Positions 1 through 6,967 of a DNA stretch of 16,272 nucleotides are shown here, in pieces. This DNA is from Alphaproteobacteria bacterium (lineage in GTDB: Bacteria; Pseudomonadota; Alphaproteobacteria; Micropepsales; Micropepsaceae). The notes under the pieces were generated by a model. The model was not told the origin of the DNA. It searched no databases and was given only the letters and a program-made list of their open reading frames with translations. Numbering within the stretch: position 1 is the stretch's first letter; each line of letters starts with the position of its first letter. The translations under genes were made by a program, and so were the position numbers. The DNA is taken from the NCBI GenBank assembly GCA_003451645.1, contig DMER01000052.1, forward strand, positions 944 to 17,215, given 5' to 3'.

Positions 1-1378
1 GCTTGGGCCCTTGGACCTTGCTTTGGCCAAAGCTTTGAAACTTCACAAACATGGGTTTGCGATTGCCGCGAACCGTTTGGGCGCAGTGGCTTTGGATTTC
101 GAGGGCAGGCACCTCTTTCTCGATGGTCACGCCCGGCGCAGCGGTGGGGCCTTGGCTAGCCATTCCGAAGCGGACGCCAAACAGTGGCCGATCTTTGATG
201 CAGCGATGCGAAAGGCCGCAACCAGCGTTGCTCCTTGGCTGACTGAAAGTCCGCTTCAAGCAGGCGGCGCGAAATCAGGGTTTCTCGCGGTTGCCAAGCC
301 GAAGGGGGCGATTGAGGCCCTGCCTATTGGCGTTGTTCCACTGATCATGCCATCGATTGCGAGCCTGCTTGAGCAACAATTCCAGTCACCAAGTCTTTGC
401 GCGGCCATCGCGTTCGAAGCAATTGTGGGGTCCGGTTTGTCTCCGCGCGATCCAGGTACGGCTTGGCGTTGGCTGCATCGTTTAGCCCTCGAGGCGGGGC
501 GCCAAGAAGGTCCAATGCATGTTACCGGCGGCCCTGGCGCCTACATTCACGCGCTCGCTAGTGCCGCAAAGGAATATGGCGTCGACATTCGCCTGCGTTC
601 GCCTGTTGCGAGCATCATTGCGGAGAATGGCCAAGTCCTTGGGGCTAACCTCCAAGATGGAACGCAAATCTTCAGCCCGGTTGTGATCTCAAGCATCGAT
701 CCGTACACGACCTTGACGCGCCTCGGCGTCGCGCGGGCTCTTCCGCTTGGCCTTAAGCGTACGCTGAGGGCCATGCATGGCCGCCCGCGTGTAGGTGTGG
801 CAAAAGTTAATCTGGCCCTATCTGGTCAGCCCGTCATCCGAGGGATTGATCCACGGGACCTGAGGTCACGCTTTCTGATAGTTCGCAGTTTGGCTGCTCT
901 GGAGAGAGCCTACGCAACAGCGGAGGCAGGCGAATTGCCGGATGAGTTGGCGATTGAGTTTGTCATGCCGTCTGCCTTCGATCCAACCTTGGCGCCGCAA
1001 AGTGGTGCGGTGATTTCCGCGCTAGTGTGCTGGGTGCCCACTGCGGGGCCAGATAGCCAAAAAAACGAGATTGCAAAGCGCACAATCGGTACTTTGGGTC
1101 ACTATCTGCCTGACTTGCCATCGCGGGTGATTGCCGTGGACGTGCAAACGCCGCAAGATTTGACCGCAATCACCGGACGCGCCGATGCGAACTGGGCGGC
1201 CGCCGGCGTGCCGGACTATGTTGCTGTGTCAGACAATCCATACTCTGGGCCACTAAAGGGCCTCTTCTTTTGCGGCGAAGGTATGCATCCGCGGGCCGGC
1301 GCCGTTGGGCTCACAGGAAGGAACGCCGCTGAAGCTTTACTTGCGACGGTTTTACGAAATTCCATCAAGGACCGTTGA
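1..1378 (+). CDS. NAD(P)/FAD-dependent oxidoreductase, phytoene dehydrogenase/PYROXD2-like (5' partial)
   Basis: The reading frame is open back to the window edge, so the gene is cut at its 5' end. The TTG at 11 is not a credible start, and roughly 60-80 N-terminal residues holding the dinucleotide-binding GxGxxG are missing. Counting from 11, the visible 455 residues match the body of the phytoene-desaturase-like flavoprotein family. There is an HG pair near 14-15, a GGPGAYIHALASAAKEYGV segment at 173-191 (family pattern GGxGxLxxALAxAAxxxGxxI) and a VVISSIDP turn near 224-231. The C-terminal FAD-binding signature has GEGMHP at 422-427 followed by a GLTGRNAA segment. Family members oxidise C-C or C-N bonds of varied substrates; the substrate here cannot be read from the sequence. 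No carotenoid genes are nearby, so a carotenoid role is not supported. The GcvT-like gene starts 6 bp downstream, which suggests co-translation and a linked function, perhaps oxidation of an amine or methylated amine (inference). Confidence 0.85.
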   Translation, partial: LGPLDLALAKALKLHKHGFAIAANRLGAVALDFEGRHLFLDGHARRSGGALASHSEADAKQWPIFDAAMRKAATSVAPWLTESPLQAGGAKSGFLAVAKPKGAIEALPIGVVPLIMPSIASLLEQQFQSPSLCAAIAFEAIVGSGLSPRDPGTAWRWLHRLALEAGRQEGPMHVTGGPGAYIHALASAAKEYGVDIRLRSPVASIIAENGQVLGANLQDGTQIFSPVVISSIDPYTTLTRLGVARALPLGLKRTLRAMHGRPRVGVAKVNLALSGQPVIRGIDPRDLRSRFLIVRSLAALERAYATAEAGELPDELAIEFVMPSAFDPTLAPQSGAVISALVCWVPTAGPDSQKNEIAKRTIGTLGHYLPDLPSRVIAVDVQTPQDLTAITGRADANWAAAGVPDYVAVSDNPYSGPLKGLFFCGEGMHPRAGAVGLTGRNAAEALLATVLRNSIKDR

Positions 1379-1384
1379 TCGCCA

Positions 1385-2413
1385 ATGACTGCTAATTTGA
1401 GTGGCTTGGATGGATGTGTAGCGGCCTCGGCCTGCCATGCGCTTTGGGCGCAGACCATGATTGATAATGACTGGATCACGGTGTCAGGGTTGACGATACC
1501 AAATAGTTTTGGTGCGTCCGATACTGAATTTGCTGCAACACAAGCCACGATAGGCCTTTGTGAGATATCGTACAGGTCTGTACTGCAGTTTTCCGGAGCT
1601 GATCGGCGTGATTTTCTCGCGTGGGCCCTGATTATGCAAGACGGCTTGGGCGAGCCCGGTACGTCCGCTGAGGTTTGCTGGGTCGATGACAGCGGTTGGC
1701 TTCGGGGAACTGGAGCCCTATTCGCTTTTTCCAATGATCGAGATTGGCTGATTAGCGATGTTTTCGACTTGGCTTGGTTTCAAGACGGGGCTTTGGGATT
1801 TGATGTCGAGGTGGCAGCGCTAAATGCGCCTGGCGCAGATCCAGCATTACAAGGGCTCGCGCTTTGCGGGCCAGAGAACGAGCGGCTCTTGCACGCCCTG
1901 GATTGTCCTCCAGATGGTGGTCTATGGACATGGCAGGACGCGCTTTGCGCAGTAAGAAAGGTGTCTGCATCATGTTGCGAGCTCTGGGCCCCCTCTGGGA
2001 TCGGCCCGGCCCTCGCCACAAGCATTTTCAAGAGCGGCGTGCCTTTTGGCCTTCAGAGCGTTGGTTTTGCGGCTGCTGAGGCTTACCGCGTCAGGTCATT
2101 GGCCCCGCGGGCCGGTGTTGATTGGATCCCCGTGCAGTCGATTTCGCTTTGGGAGGAGGCAAGAACGCCAGCTCATCTGGGGATCAAGGTGCAAGAAGGG
2201 CCCTTCAGCGGACAAACTGGTCTGTTGCGTCGCACGGCGCCCGGACAAATTCTTGCCCTATTGCGCGAGGGACCCCTTGCGCCCTCGCAAGTAAGGAACG
2301 CGCCCGCATCTGCGCTCTCTGCGTATCGCCTTGCTTGGATTCCGAACCAAGGTGCAAGGAAGGGAAGTGTTTACCATAAATTCCTAATCGAGGACCTTCT
2401 ATCGACGGACTAG
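1385..2413 (+). CDS. GcvT-like aminomethyltransferase-fold protein, probably catalytically altered
   Basis: This 342-residue protein follows the glycine-cleavage T-protein/YgfZ folate-binding plan. The family's 'AVREGVGLFDLSHRG' region appears as residues 51-64 (TQATIGLCEISYRS). A beta-alpha segment with LQGLALCGPENERLLHAL lies at 155-172, a 'ExxRxxxGxPxxGxD'-like EAYRVRSLAPRAGVDW at 232-247, and a C-terminal barrel-like segment at 264-300. In active T-proteins the loop after the first beta pair reads roughly GGIIDDL, and its Asp is catalytic. Here the aligned stretch is SGWLRGTG (103-110), so the acidic pair is replaced by Gly-Thr. The fold and perhaps folate binding may persist while classical aminomethyl transfer is doubtful; this alignment was done by eye. 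The gene lies 6 bp after the flavoprotein gene, an arrangement recalling dimethylglycine/sarcosine dehydrogenases, in which an FAD domain and a GcvT-like domain work together. A start at ATG 1385 fits the operon spacing. Confidence 0.75.
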   Translation: MTANLSGLDGCVAASACHALWAQTMIDNDWITVSGLTIPNSFGASDTEFAATQATIGLCEISYRSVLQFSGADRRDFLAWALIMQDGLGEPGTSAEVCWVDDSGWLRGTGALFAFSNDRDWLISDVFDLAWFQDGALGFDVEVAALNAPGADPALQGLALCGPENERLLHALDCPPDGGLWTWQDALCAVRKVSASCCELWAPSGIGPALATSIFKSGVPFGLQSVGFAAAEAYRVRSLAPRAGVDWIPVQSISLWEEARTPAHLGIKVQEGPFSGQTGLLRRTAPGQILALLREGPLAPSQVRNAPASALSAYRLAWIPNQGARKGSVYHKFLIEDLLSTD

Positions 2414-2437
2414 CTGCAAGCAGCCGTTAGAGGTCGC

Positions 2438-3097
2438 ATGGCTAGGATCAGACTCGTGGAATTGCCGAGGACAAATGATATCCAGGCCACGGTGTGGGTA
2501 GAGCCAAGAATGTCCGTGGATCCTGATGCCGAGCTGGTTGCGAGGATTGCCGGCGGCGATCAAGCCGCAGCCCGTGACCTAATGAACCGGCATTTATCCA
2601 AACTTTTCAATCTCGCCCGGCGCATGCTGGGCAGCAAGGAAGAGGCGGAAGACGTAACACAGGAGACATTTTTGCGCGCATGGCGCCATGCTGCGCGATG
2701 GGAAAGCGGCGCGGCGCGCTTTGAGACGTGGTTGCACCGTGTGACGATGAATTTGTGCTATGATAGGTTGCGTTCCCGGCGAATCCGGCTTGTCTCATCT
2801 GACACGCCGGGCGTCTCCGAGATTGGTGATCGGTCCGACGGGCCAGCCAAACAGGTTTATAAAGCGCAGTTGGCAACAGCCGTACAAGAGGCATTGAAAG
2901 GACTTCCCGACCGTCAAAGAGAAGCCATTGTCTGTGCGCATTATGTTGGGCTGTCGAACATCGAGACCGCTGCCCGGATGGAGATTTCGGTGGAGGCGGT
3001 TGAGAGTTTGCTGGCGCGCGGGCGCAGATCGCTCAAAGAGCTCTTGCTAAAGGAGCGGGATGGATTTGAAGGCAGTGTTGATGGCGAAGTCGGTTAG
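2438..3097 (+). CDS. RNA polymerase sigma factor, ECF (sigma-70) family
   Basis: The 219-residue protein has the two-domain ECF layout. Region 2 lies at about 46-113, including the core-binding/-10 recognition segment GSKEEAEDVTQETFLRAWRH (65-84) and FETWLHRVTMNLCYDRLR (95-112). A short linker follows, then region 4 at about 146-200, with LPDRQREAIVCAHY and the helix-turn-helix GLSNIETAARMEISVEAVES (171-190). It would direct core polymerase to a small set of stress or envelope promoters. Two starts are possible. ATG 2438 has AGAGG four bases upstream. ATG 2510 gives MSVDPDAELVARIAGGDQAA, which is the usual N-terminus for the family, but its upstream site is weak. I keep 2438 with reservation. 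It lies 24 bp after the GcvT-like gene and 26 bp before the small TM protein. No ECF target motif was convincingly found in the window, so its regulon is unknown. Confidence 0.93.
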   Translation: MARIRLVELPRTNDIQATVWVEPRMSVDPDAELVARIAGGDQAAARDLMNRHLSKLFNLARRMLGSKEEAEDVTQETFLRAWRHAARWESGAARFETWLHRVTMNLCYDRLRSRRIRLVSSDTPGVSEIGDRSDGPAKQVYKAQLATAVQEALKGLPDRQREAIVCAHYVGLSNIETAARMEISVEAVESLLARGRRSLKELLLKERDGFEGSVDGEVG

Positions 3098-3123
3098 CTG
3101 GCTGAGGATAGGGTGAGTGTCCT

Positions 3124-3591
3124 ATGATGTTGATGTCTAGGTTCAAGCATATTGCGGATGCCTATGGGGCAGACCCGTCGCGGTGGCCTGAGGCTGTGCG
3201 CGGCGATATGTTGGCTTTCGCGGGCTCGAATGCGGAGGCGGCCGCCTACTTGGCAGATGTCCAAGAGCTTGACCGCATGTTGTCGAACGAAGCTGACGTA
3301 CTGCCTTCAGATGCGCTGCTTGATCGCGTGATGGCCTCCGCTCCTGGAGCCAAACCGCATGGCGCCTTTGCTGGAGCTAACATGGGCGGGCGTAACTCTT
3401 GGCGCGCGACCGCTGTGGCGGCAACATTGGTGCTGAGTGTTCTGACGGCTTGGGCGGTGTTGCGGCCCGAAGGCACCGTTGGGGCCCCTGACTTGTCAGA
3501 CTCGGCGGCCTGGGAAACCATTGGCGAAGATCTTGAAGCCATTGCCCGTGATGTCCGCAGCATCACTGCAAATCTCACCAACGTCATTTAG
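3124..3591 (+). CDS. Small single-TM protein, putative anti-sigma factor/partner of the ECF sigma
   Basis: This protein of 155 residues begins SRFKHIADAYGADPSRWPEA (5-24), a pattern I associate with small proteins encoded right after ECF sigma genes in Alphaproteobacteria. The N-terminal half (1-93) is hydrophilic and alpha-helical with no zinc-binding HxxxCxxC, so it is not a ZAS-type anti-sigma factor. One membrane segment lies at about 95-113 (ATAVAATLVLSVLTAWAVL). About 40 residues follow, with an acidic helix (AWETIGEDLEAIARDVRSI). By topology the N-terminal part would be cytoplasmic and could bind the sigma factor, with the tail in the periplasm. GGTGAG lies 6 bases upstream of ATG 3124, supporting that start; ATG 3133 is an alternative that matches the family start better. 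Anti-sigma function is inferred from position and topology only. Confidence 0.7.
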   Translation: MMLMSRFKHIADAYGADPSRWPEAVRGDMLAFAGSNAEAAAYLADVQELDRMLSNEADVLPSDALLDRVMASAPGAKPHGAFAGANMGGRNSWRATAVAATLVLSVLTAWAVLRPEGTVGAPDLSDSAAWETIGEDLEAIARDVRSITANLTNVI

Positions 3592-3614
3592 CGCTTTGGG
3601 TCAATTCATTTGTA

Positions 3615-3649
3615 AAGATGGCGGCCACCATAATTGGCGCCGCCATCTT
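3615..3649. terminator. Hairpin between convergent genes, possible bidirectional terminator
   Basis: A perfect 11-bp inverted repeat, AAGATGGCGGC (3615-3625) and GCCGCCATCTT (3639-3649), encloses a 13-nt loop. It lies between the stop of the sigma-partner gene and the stop of the convergent binding-protein gene. No long T-run follows on either side, so efficiency as an intrinsic terminator is uncertain, but the position fits transcription ending from both directions. A second shorter inverted repeat, GGGCGCT (3664-3670) and AGCGCCC (3677-3683), spans the stop codon of the binding-protein gene. Confidence 0.55.
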
Positions 3650-3674
3650 AAGTGACGTCAGCGGGGCGCTTTGT

Positions 3675-4754
3675 TCAGCGCCCGCCAGCCCGCATCTCTG
3701 ACCAAACCTTTACGATAGCCTCCTTGTTTTTCAGGCGGACCTGAAACGTGCCCGACTTCATAAAGTTATCGACATCTCGGGGCAGACCTAACTCAGTCAG
3801 TTGCGCATCGGTGAATTTGCTCAAGATAGAGGTGTTCGCCGGACCATTGCCTAATTCGCCAAGCATGTAGGCTGCTGCCTCATCGCCAATCCCCGAATCA
3901 ACAAGTGCGTGCGCCTTTTCGGCGTCGATCGTGTCCTTGTGGATCGTCAAACCGCACACATAGGTAAACCGGCCCTCTGGCGGACTCATGAAGTTGACCT
4001 TGATGCCGTCCTTCTTCAAGGAGCGCCACGTTTGGTTCCAGGTGATGGCGGCGACGATTTCACCAGACGCGAGAGCCTGGCTCAGAGATGTCTCGTCCGA
4101 CGAAATGAAGCGCGCATTCTTGACGAATTCACGCAGATAGCCCTGCAACTTGCCCCATTGCTCTGGCGTCATGTTGTAGACATCGATGCCCTTGGCCTTG
4201 GCGATCAAGGAGACAGTGTCATCGACGCCGTCCAAAGCGGCAACCTTGCCCTTATATTTCGGGTCGAAGAGAATGTTGTAGCTCTCTTTTTGAGCATATT
4301 CTGGGGCCAGGTCCGTGCGATAGGTTACGGATGTATTGGCCCAATATTGCGGCACGAACCAGGCTTCGGTGGGGCTCTTCATGACGCCAGGGAAGTTGCG
4401 CAAAGAAGGCGCGATCTTGTTCCAATTGCTGAGCTTCGTCACGTCAATCGGACGCAAGAAGCCTGCCTCTTGCCAACGGCCATACTCATAGGAGCACGGA
4501 CCCATCACGTCCGGCTTAAAGCCCCCACGCATCTTCGTGAAAGCCTCGTCTTCGTCAGCGAAAATCACGTACTTGGGGACCGCGTTGTACTTCTTCTTGT
4601 ACTCGGCCAGGAAAGGCGGATTGCCCCAGTCCTCAAAGGTAAACAGCGTCAAGTCTTTCGCATTGGCCGCTTTTGCGGCAGGGGCGGCAAGCACTGTCAG
4701 TACGGCCGTTGCGGCGGCAGCGAGCGTGACGGCGAGAGTTTTCATAGAAACCAT
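3675..4754 (-). CDS. Periplasmic solute-binding protein, spermidine/putrescine (PotD/PotF) type
   Basis: The 359-residue protein captures a ligand in the periplasm for an ABC importer. It starts with a Sec signal peptide (MVSMKTLAVTLAAAATAVLT and a likely cut after APAAKA, residue 29). The mature part has the family's first strand DLTLFTFEDWGNPPFLAEY (34-52), then DEDEAFTKMRGG, the DVMGPCSYEYGRW segment, and an AWFVPQYWANTSVTY hinge strand. Further on come DPKYKGKVAALDGVDDT and AAITWNQTWRSL. These match the polyamine-binding subgroup of family 1 proteins. The ATG at 4754 is chosen because GAGGA lies nine bases upstream; the TTG nine bases earlier and the ATG at 4745 are less well placed. No permease or ATPase gene is adjacent, so this subunit stands alone here. 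The PuuA-type ligase nearby supports a polyamine or related amine ligand; exact specificity is inference. Confidence 0.88.
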   Translation of the reverse strand: MVSMKTLAVTLAAAATAVLTVLAAPAAKAANAKDLTLFTFEDWGNPPFLAEYKKKYNAVPKYVIFADEDEAFTKMRGGFKPDVMGPCSYEYGRWQEAGFLRPIDVTKLSNWNKIAPSLRNFPGVMKSPTEAWFVPQYWANTSVTYRTDLAPEYAQKESYNILFDPKYKGKVAALDGVDDTVSLIAKAKGIDVYNMTPEQWGKLQGYLREFVKNARFISSDETSLSQALASGEIVAAITWNQTWRSLKKDGIKVNFMSPPEGRFTYVCGLTIHKDTIDAEKAHALVDSGIGDEAAAYMLGELGNGPANTSILSKFTDAQLTELGLPRDVDNFMKSGTFQVRLKNKEAIVKVWSEMRAGGR

Positions 4755-4874
4755 GTCCAACAATCCTCGTTCAATGGTTGCCGCGAGAGCGCAAACGACA
4801 GCAGAAAAACCCTCGCAACTTCGTAGGTTAGCGTTTGGTTGTGCTCAGTTTAAGACCAAACTTGAGGCAGCACG

Positions 4875-4906
4875 AAAAAAAACGGCCCGCAAAAAGTGCG
4901 GGCCGT
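4875..4906 (-). terminator. Intrinsic terminator of the PAPEAA-repeat protein gene
   Basis: Read on the minus strand, ACGGCCCGC and GCGGGCCGT form a perfect 9-bp GC-rich stem (4898-4906 with 4882-4890) around a 7-nt loop (4891-4897). Eight T residues follow immediately (4882-4875). This is a textbook Rho-independent terminator 28 bp beyond the stop of the 4935-5252 gene. On the plus strand there is no T-run after the stem, so it acts for the minus-strand gene only. It also separates that gene from the binding-protein gene downstream, which must have its own promoter in about 4755-4874. Confidence 0.92.
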
Positions 4907-4934
4907 CCTCATTACTACGCGTTCGGCCAGAGGC

Positions 4935-5252
4935 TTACTGAGCGGGAGGCGCTTCCGGAGCGGCCGGAGCGGCTTCCGGAGCTGCCGGAGCGGCTTCGGG
5001 AGCAGGAGCAGCCTCAGGAGCCGGAGCGGCTTCCGGAGCCGGCGCGGCTTCGGGAGCAGGAGCAGCCTCAGGAGCCGGAGCGGCTTCGGGAGCAGGAGCA
5101 GCTTCAGGAGCCGGAGCGGCTTCCGGAGCTGGGGTCGTGGTTTCCGTGCCAGTCGCTTCCGGCTTCTTGCCGGTCAGCGCGGGCCAGTAGAAGTAAGCCG
5201 CCACCGCCAAGATGACGATCGCGACGAAGAGGAAAATACCAGTTCTGTTCAT
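4935..5252 (-). CDS. Small membrane-anchored protein with (PAPEAA)8 Ala/Pro/Glu repeat tail
   Basis: This 105-residue protein has a short N-terminus (MNRTG), one hydrophobic segment at 6-23 (IFLFVAIVILAVAAYFYW), and a Lys-containing linker with a Thr-rich stretch (TGTETTT, 34-40). Eight exact copies of PAPEAA (41-88) follow, then two PAAPEA-type variants and a PAQ end. The tail is probably an extended, acidic rod or spacer outside the cytoplasm; Ala/Pro-rich tails often span the periplasm or cell wall zone, but no catalytic domain is present. The start at ATG 5252 is supported by GGAGA six bases upstream. A strong terminator follows the gene and 326 bp of noncoding sequence precede it, so it is likely a single-gene transcript. 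Long open frames on the opposite strand (up to 183 residues of RSGFRS-type repeats) are by-products of the 18-bp repeat. I do not recognise a named family; function unknown. Confidence 0.85.
   Translation of the reverse strand: MNRTGIFLFVAIVILAVAAYFYWPALTGKKPEATGTETTTPAPEAAPAPEAAPAPEAAPAPEAAPAPEAAPAPEAAPAPEAAPAPEAAPAAPEAAPAAPEAPPAQ
4989..5132 (-). repeat. Eight tandem 18-bp units with higher-order pattern
   Basis: Inside the small membrane protein gene, eight 18-bp units each encode PAPEAA. On the plus strand the units follow the order A B C A B A B' C', where A is GCGGCTTCGGGAGCAGGA, B is GCAGCCTCAGGAGCCGGA and C is GCGGCTTCCGGAGCCGGC; B' and C' carry one or a few changes. The A-B pair occurs twice unchanged and a third time with one change, so 36-bp and 54-bp blocks were duplicated rather than single units only. 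Unit-number changes keep the reading frame. Confidence 0.95.
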
Positions 5253-5578
5253 TTGATTCTCCGAAACATGGCCCGGGTGAGGCCAAGTGATCCCCTAATC
5301 GACGTCAGACAGCCGATCCGCAAGGCGCCTTCAGGCGTCCGGCGAGGCCCTAGAGACCGGATTAACCGTTCTCCCGTCTTAGTGCGACTGACCCGGACAT
5401 TAGTGATTTCCCCAACCCAGGGCAATATGCGCAGCGTCTCTTTCTAAATTTTTTTTAAGGTTGTGGCCTGTGCGCTCTGCCAATTGCCTCTGTTGCCTGC
5501 CGCGCAATCGGCTAAAAGTGACGTGCGCTGCTTCCTCACGCCAGCCGCTTGTTTCTGGCTACCTCCGGAATGCTCTGT
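5253..5578. other. Divergent intergenic region of 326 bp between the repeat-protein gene and the glutamine synthetase-like gene
   Basis: This region must hold the promoters for the minus-strand small membrane protein and the plus-strand synthetase. I see an AT-rich stretch at about 5444-5460 with a T8 run and a short CGCCT-TC-AGGCG inverted repeat at 5326-5337. No convincing -35/-10 pair, operator, riboswitch or RNA gene could be defined by eye. There is no sizeable coding frame of its own; frames crossing it are extensions of antisense frames. Confidence 0.6.
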
Positions 5579-6967
5579 ATGAAGGCCGAAAAACTTACGA
5601 AAAATCAGTCGGTTGACGCCAATTTGGCCGAACTGTCGGCGTTTCTGACAGCGAATTCTGACATCGAAGCCGTTGACTGCGTGTTCGTTGACCTTTGCGG
5701 CACTATCAGGGGTAAGCGCTATCCGGTTGCCGAGATTGCCAAGGTCTTTCAGGCCGGATTGCAGATGCCGTTTACCATTTATCTGCTTGATGCGCGGGGC
5801 GAGACGACGGACGCAACGGGTCGGGGCTATGGCGACGGCGATCCCGACGGCATCGCTCATGTGGTCCCTGGGACATTGGCCCGAATAGCCGGAACGCGCA
5901 AACCACATGCACAAGTCCTCATGAGCCTTACAGATAACAATGGGCTGCCTTACTTTGCGGAGCCGCGAAACGTGCTCCAGTCCGTGGCAGCCCGGTTTCG
6001 TGAACTTGAGTTGCGGCCGACCATTGCAGCAGAGCTTGAGTTTTTCTTGCTGGATAAGGACCGGCTTGACTTTGGCGCGCCTCAGCCACCGCTCGTGCCG
6101 GGTACGCTAGAACGAGAGGCATCGGTATCGGTCTACGGTGTCCAAGACCTCGATCGTTATGTGGAGTTCCTCGAGGATGTCGCGGAGGCTGCGAGGATTC
6201 AAGGCGTCCCAGCAACGACGGTCACATCCGAGCATGCACCGGGACAGTTCGAAGTCAACTTACATCACCAGAACGATGCGGCATTGGCGGCCAATCATGC
6301 TGTTTTCCTGCGGCAGATCATTCGTGGTGCCGCCAACCGGCATGGCATGGATGCGAGCTTTATGGCCAAGCCGTATCTGAACGCGCCCGGATCGGGAATG
6401 CATATCCATGTCAGCCTGGTTCACAAGAGCGGACGGAATGTGTTTGACGACGGCACACCGCAAGGCAGCGAATTGTTGCGCTATGCGGTTGGCGGCCTGC
6501 AAGCAATCATGGGCGAAGGTATGGCCGTCTTTGCGCCTAACGTAAATTCCTATCGGCGGTTTGTACCCAATGCCTTCACGCCGATGAACCGCCGATGGGG
6601 CTATAACAATCGCTCAACAGGCATTCGTATTCCTGCAGGGGCAATGGATGCGCGCCGCATTGAGCATCGTGTTTCGGGAGCCGATGCCAACCCCTATCTG
6701 GCTATCGCGGCGGTCTTGGCGGGGATCCACTACGGCATCATCAACAGGCTCGATCCAGGTCAGCCATTTGAGGGCAATGCAGGCGGCTTCACGGACGTGA
6801 CCGTACCATTCGCCATTGATAGCGCTCTATTGGCCATGGAAAACGGCAAAATCATTGGCGAGTACTTCTCGCCTGCGTATGTCGATGTCTATTGCGCAAC
6901 CAAGCGTGTTGAACTCGCCCGGTTCCGCCAACACATTCCGCCGCAGGAATATTCTTGGTATCTATGA
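5579..6967 (+). CDS. puuA: Glutamine synthetase-family ligase, gamma-glutamylputrescine synthetase (PuuA) type
   Basis: The enzyme class joins glutamate to an amine with ATP; PuuA makes gamma-glutamylputrescine in the first step of the Puu polyamine pathway in the cytoplasm. From ATG 5579 it has 462 residues, close to E. coli PuuA (472). An N-terminal beta-grasp domain has CVFVDLCGTIRGKR (near 34-47). The catalytic domain has metal-binding AELEFF (151-156), SEHAPGQFEVNLHH (217-230) and NAPGSGMHIHVSL (268-280). An Arg-rich RRFVPNAFTP-to-GIRIP block (326-352) follows, and then RRIEHRVSGADANPYLAIAA (359-378). The regulatory and oligomer features of GlnA (adenylylation loop) are not evident. Starts at ATG 5570 or TTG 5549 are possible; 5579 has GGA nine bases upstream. 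The last 6 bp overlap the end of the convergent pelG. PuuA is the best family match, but related ligases act on other amines, so the substrate is inferred partly from the nearby PotD-type gene. Confidence 0.88.
   Translation: MKAEKLTKNQSVDANLAELSAFLTANSDIEAVDCVFVDLCGTIRGKRYPVAEIAKVFQAGLQMPFTIYLLDARGETTDATGRGYGDGDPDGIAHVVPGTLARIAGTRKPHAQVLMSLTDNNGLPYFAEPRNVLQSVAARFRELELRPTIAAELEFFLLDKDRLDFGAPQPPLVPGTLEREASVSVYGVQDLDRYVEFLEDVAEAARIQGVPATTVTSEHAPGQFEVNLHHQNDAALAANHAVFLRQIIRGAANRHGMDASFMAKPYLNAPGSGMHIHVSLVHKSGRNVFDDGTPQGSELLRYAVGGLQAIMGEGMAVFAPNVNSYRRFVPNAFTPMNRRWGYNNRSTGIRIPAGAMDARRIEHRVSGADANPYLAIAAVLAGIHYGIINRLDPGQPFEGNAGGFTDVTVPFAIDSALLAMENGKIIGEYFSPAYVDVYCATKRVELARFRQHIPPQEYSWYL

Noticed and set aside
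1..1378. Carotenoid phytoene desaturase (crtI)
   Set aside because: Only the general family fold is supported; no crtB or other carotenoid genes are adjacent and the neighbour is a GcvT-like gene.
1216..1734. 172-residue minus-strand frame spanning the flavoprotein/GcvT junction
   Set aside because: It crosses two well-supported genes on the other strand and shows no family features.
3909..4826. 305-residue plus-strand frame
   Set aside because: It is antisense to the binding-protein gene, which has a signal peptide, a ribosome site and family motifs. The plus-strand product shows no recognisable domain.
4989..5132. CRISPR-like array
   Set aside because: The units are contiguous without spacers and encode an in-frame peptide repeat.
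5326..5337. Short inverted repeat CGCCT-TC-AGGCG as operator or terminator
   Set aside because: A 5-bp stem is too short and there is no T-run or known operator match.
4896..5447. 183-residue plus-strand frame of Arg/Ser/Gly/Phe repeats, and an overlapping 126-residue Glu/Pro/Arg frame
   Set aside because: Both are translations of the 18-bp repeat in the wrong strand. The minus-strand gene has a ribosome site, TM segment and terminator.
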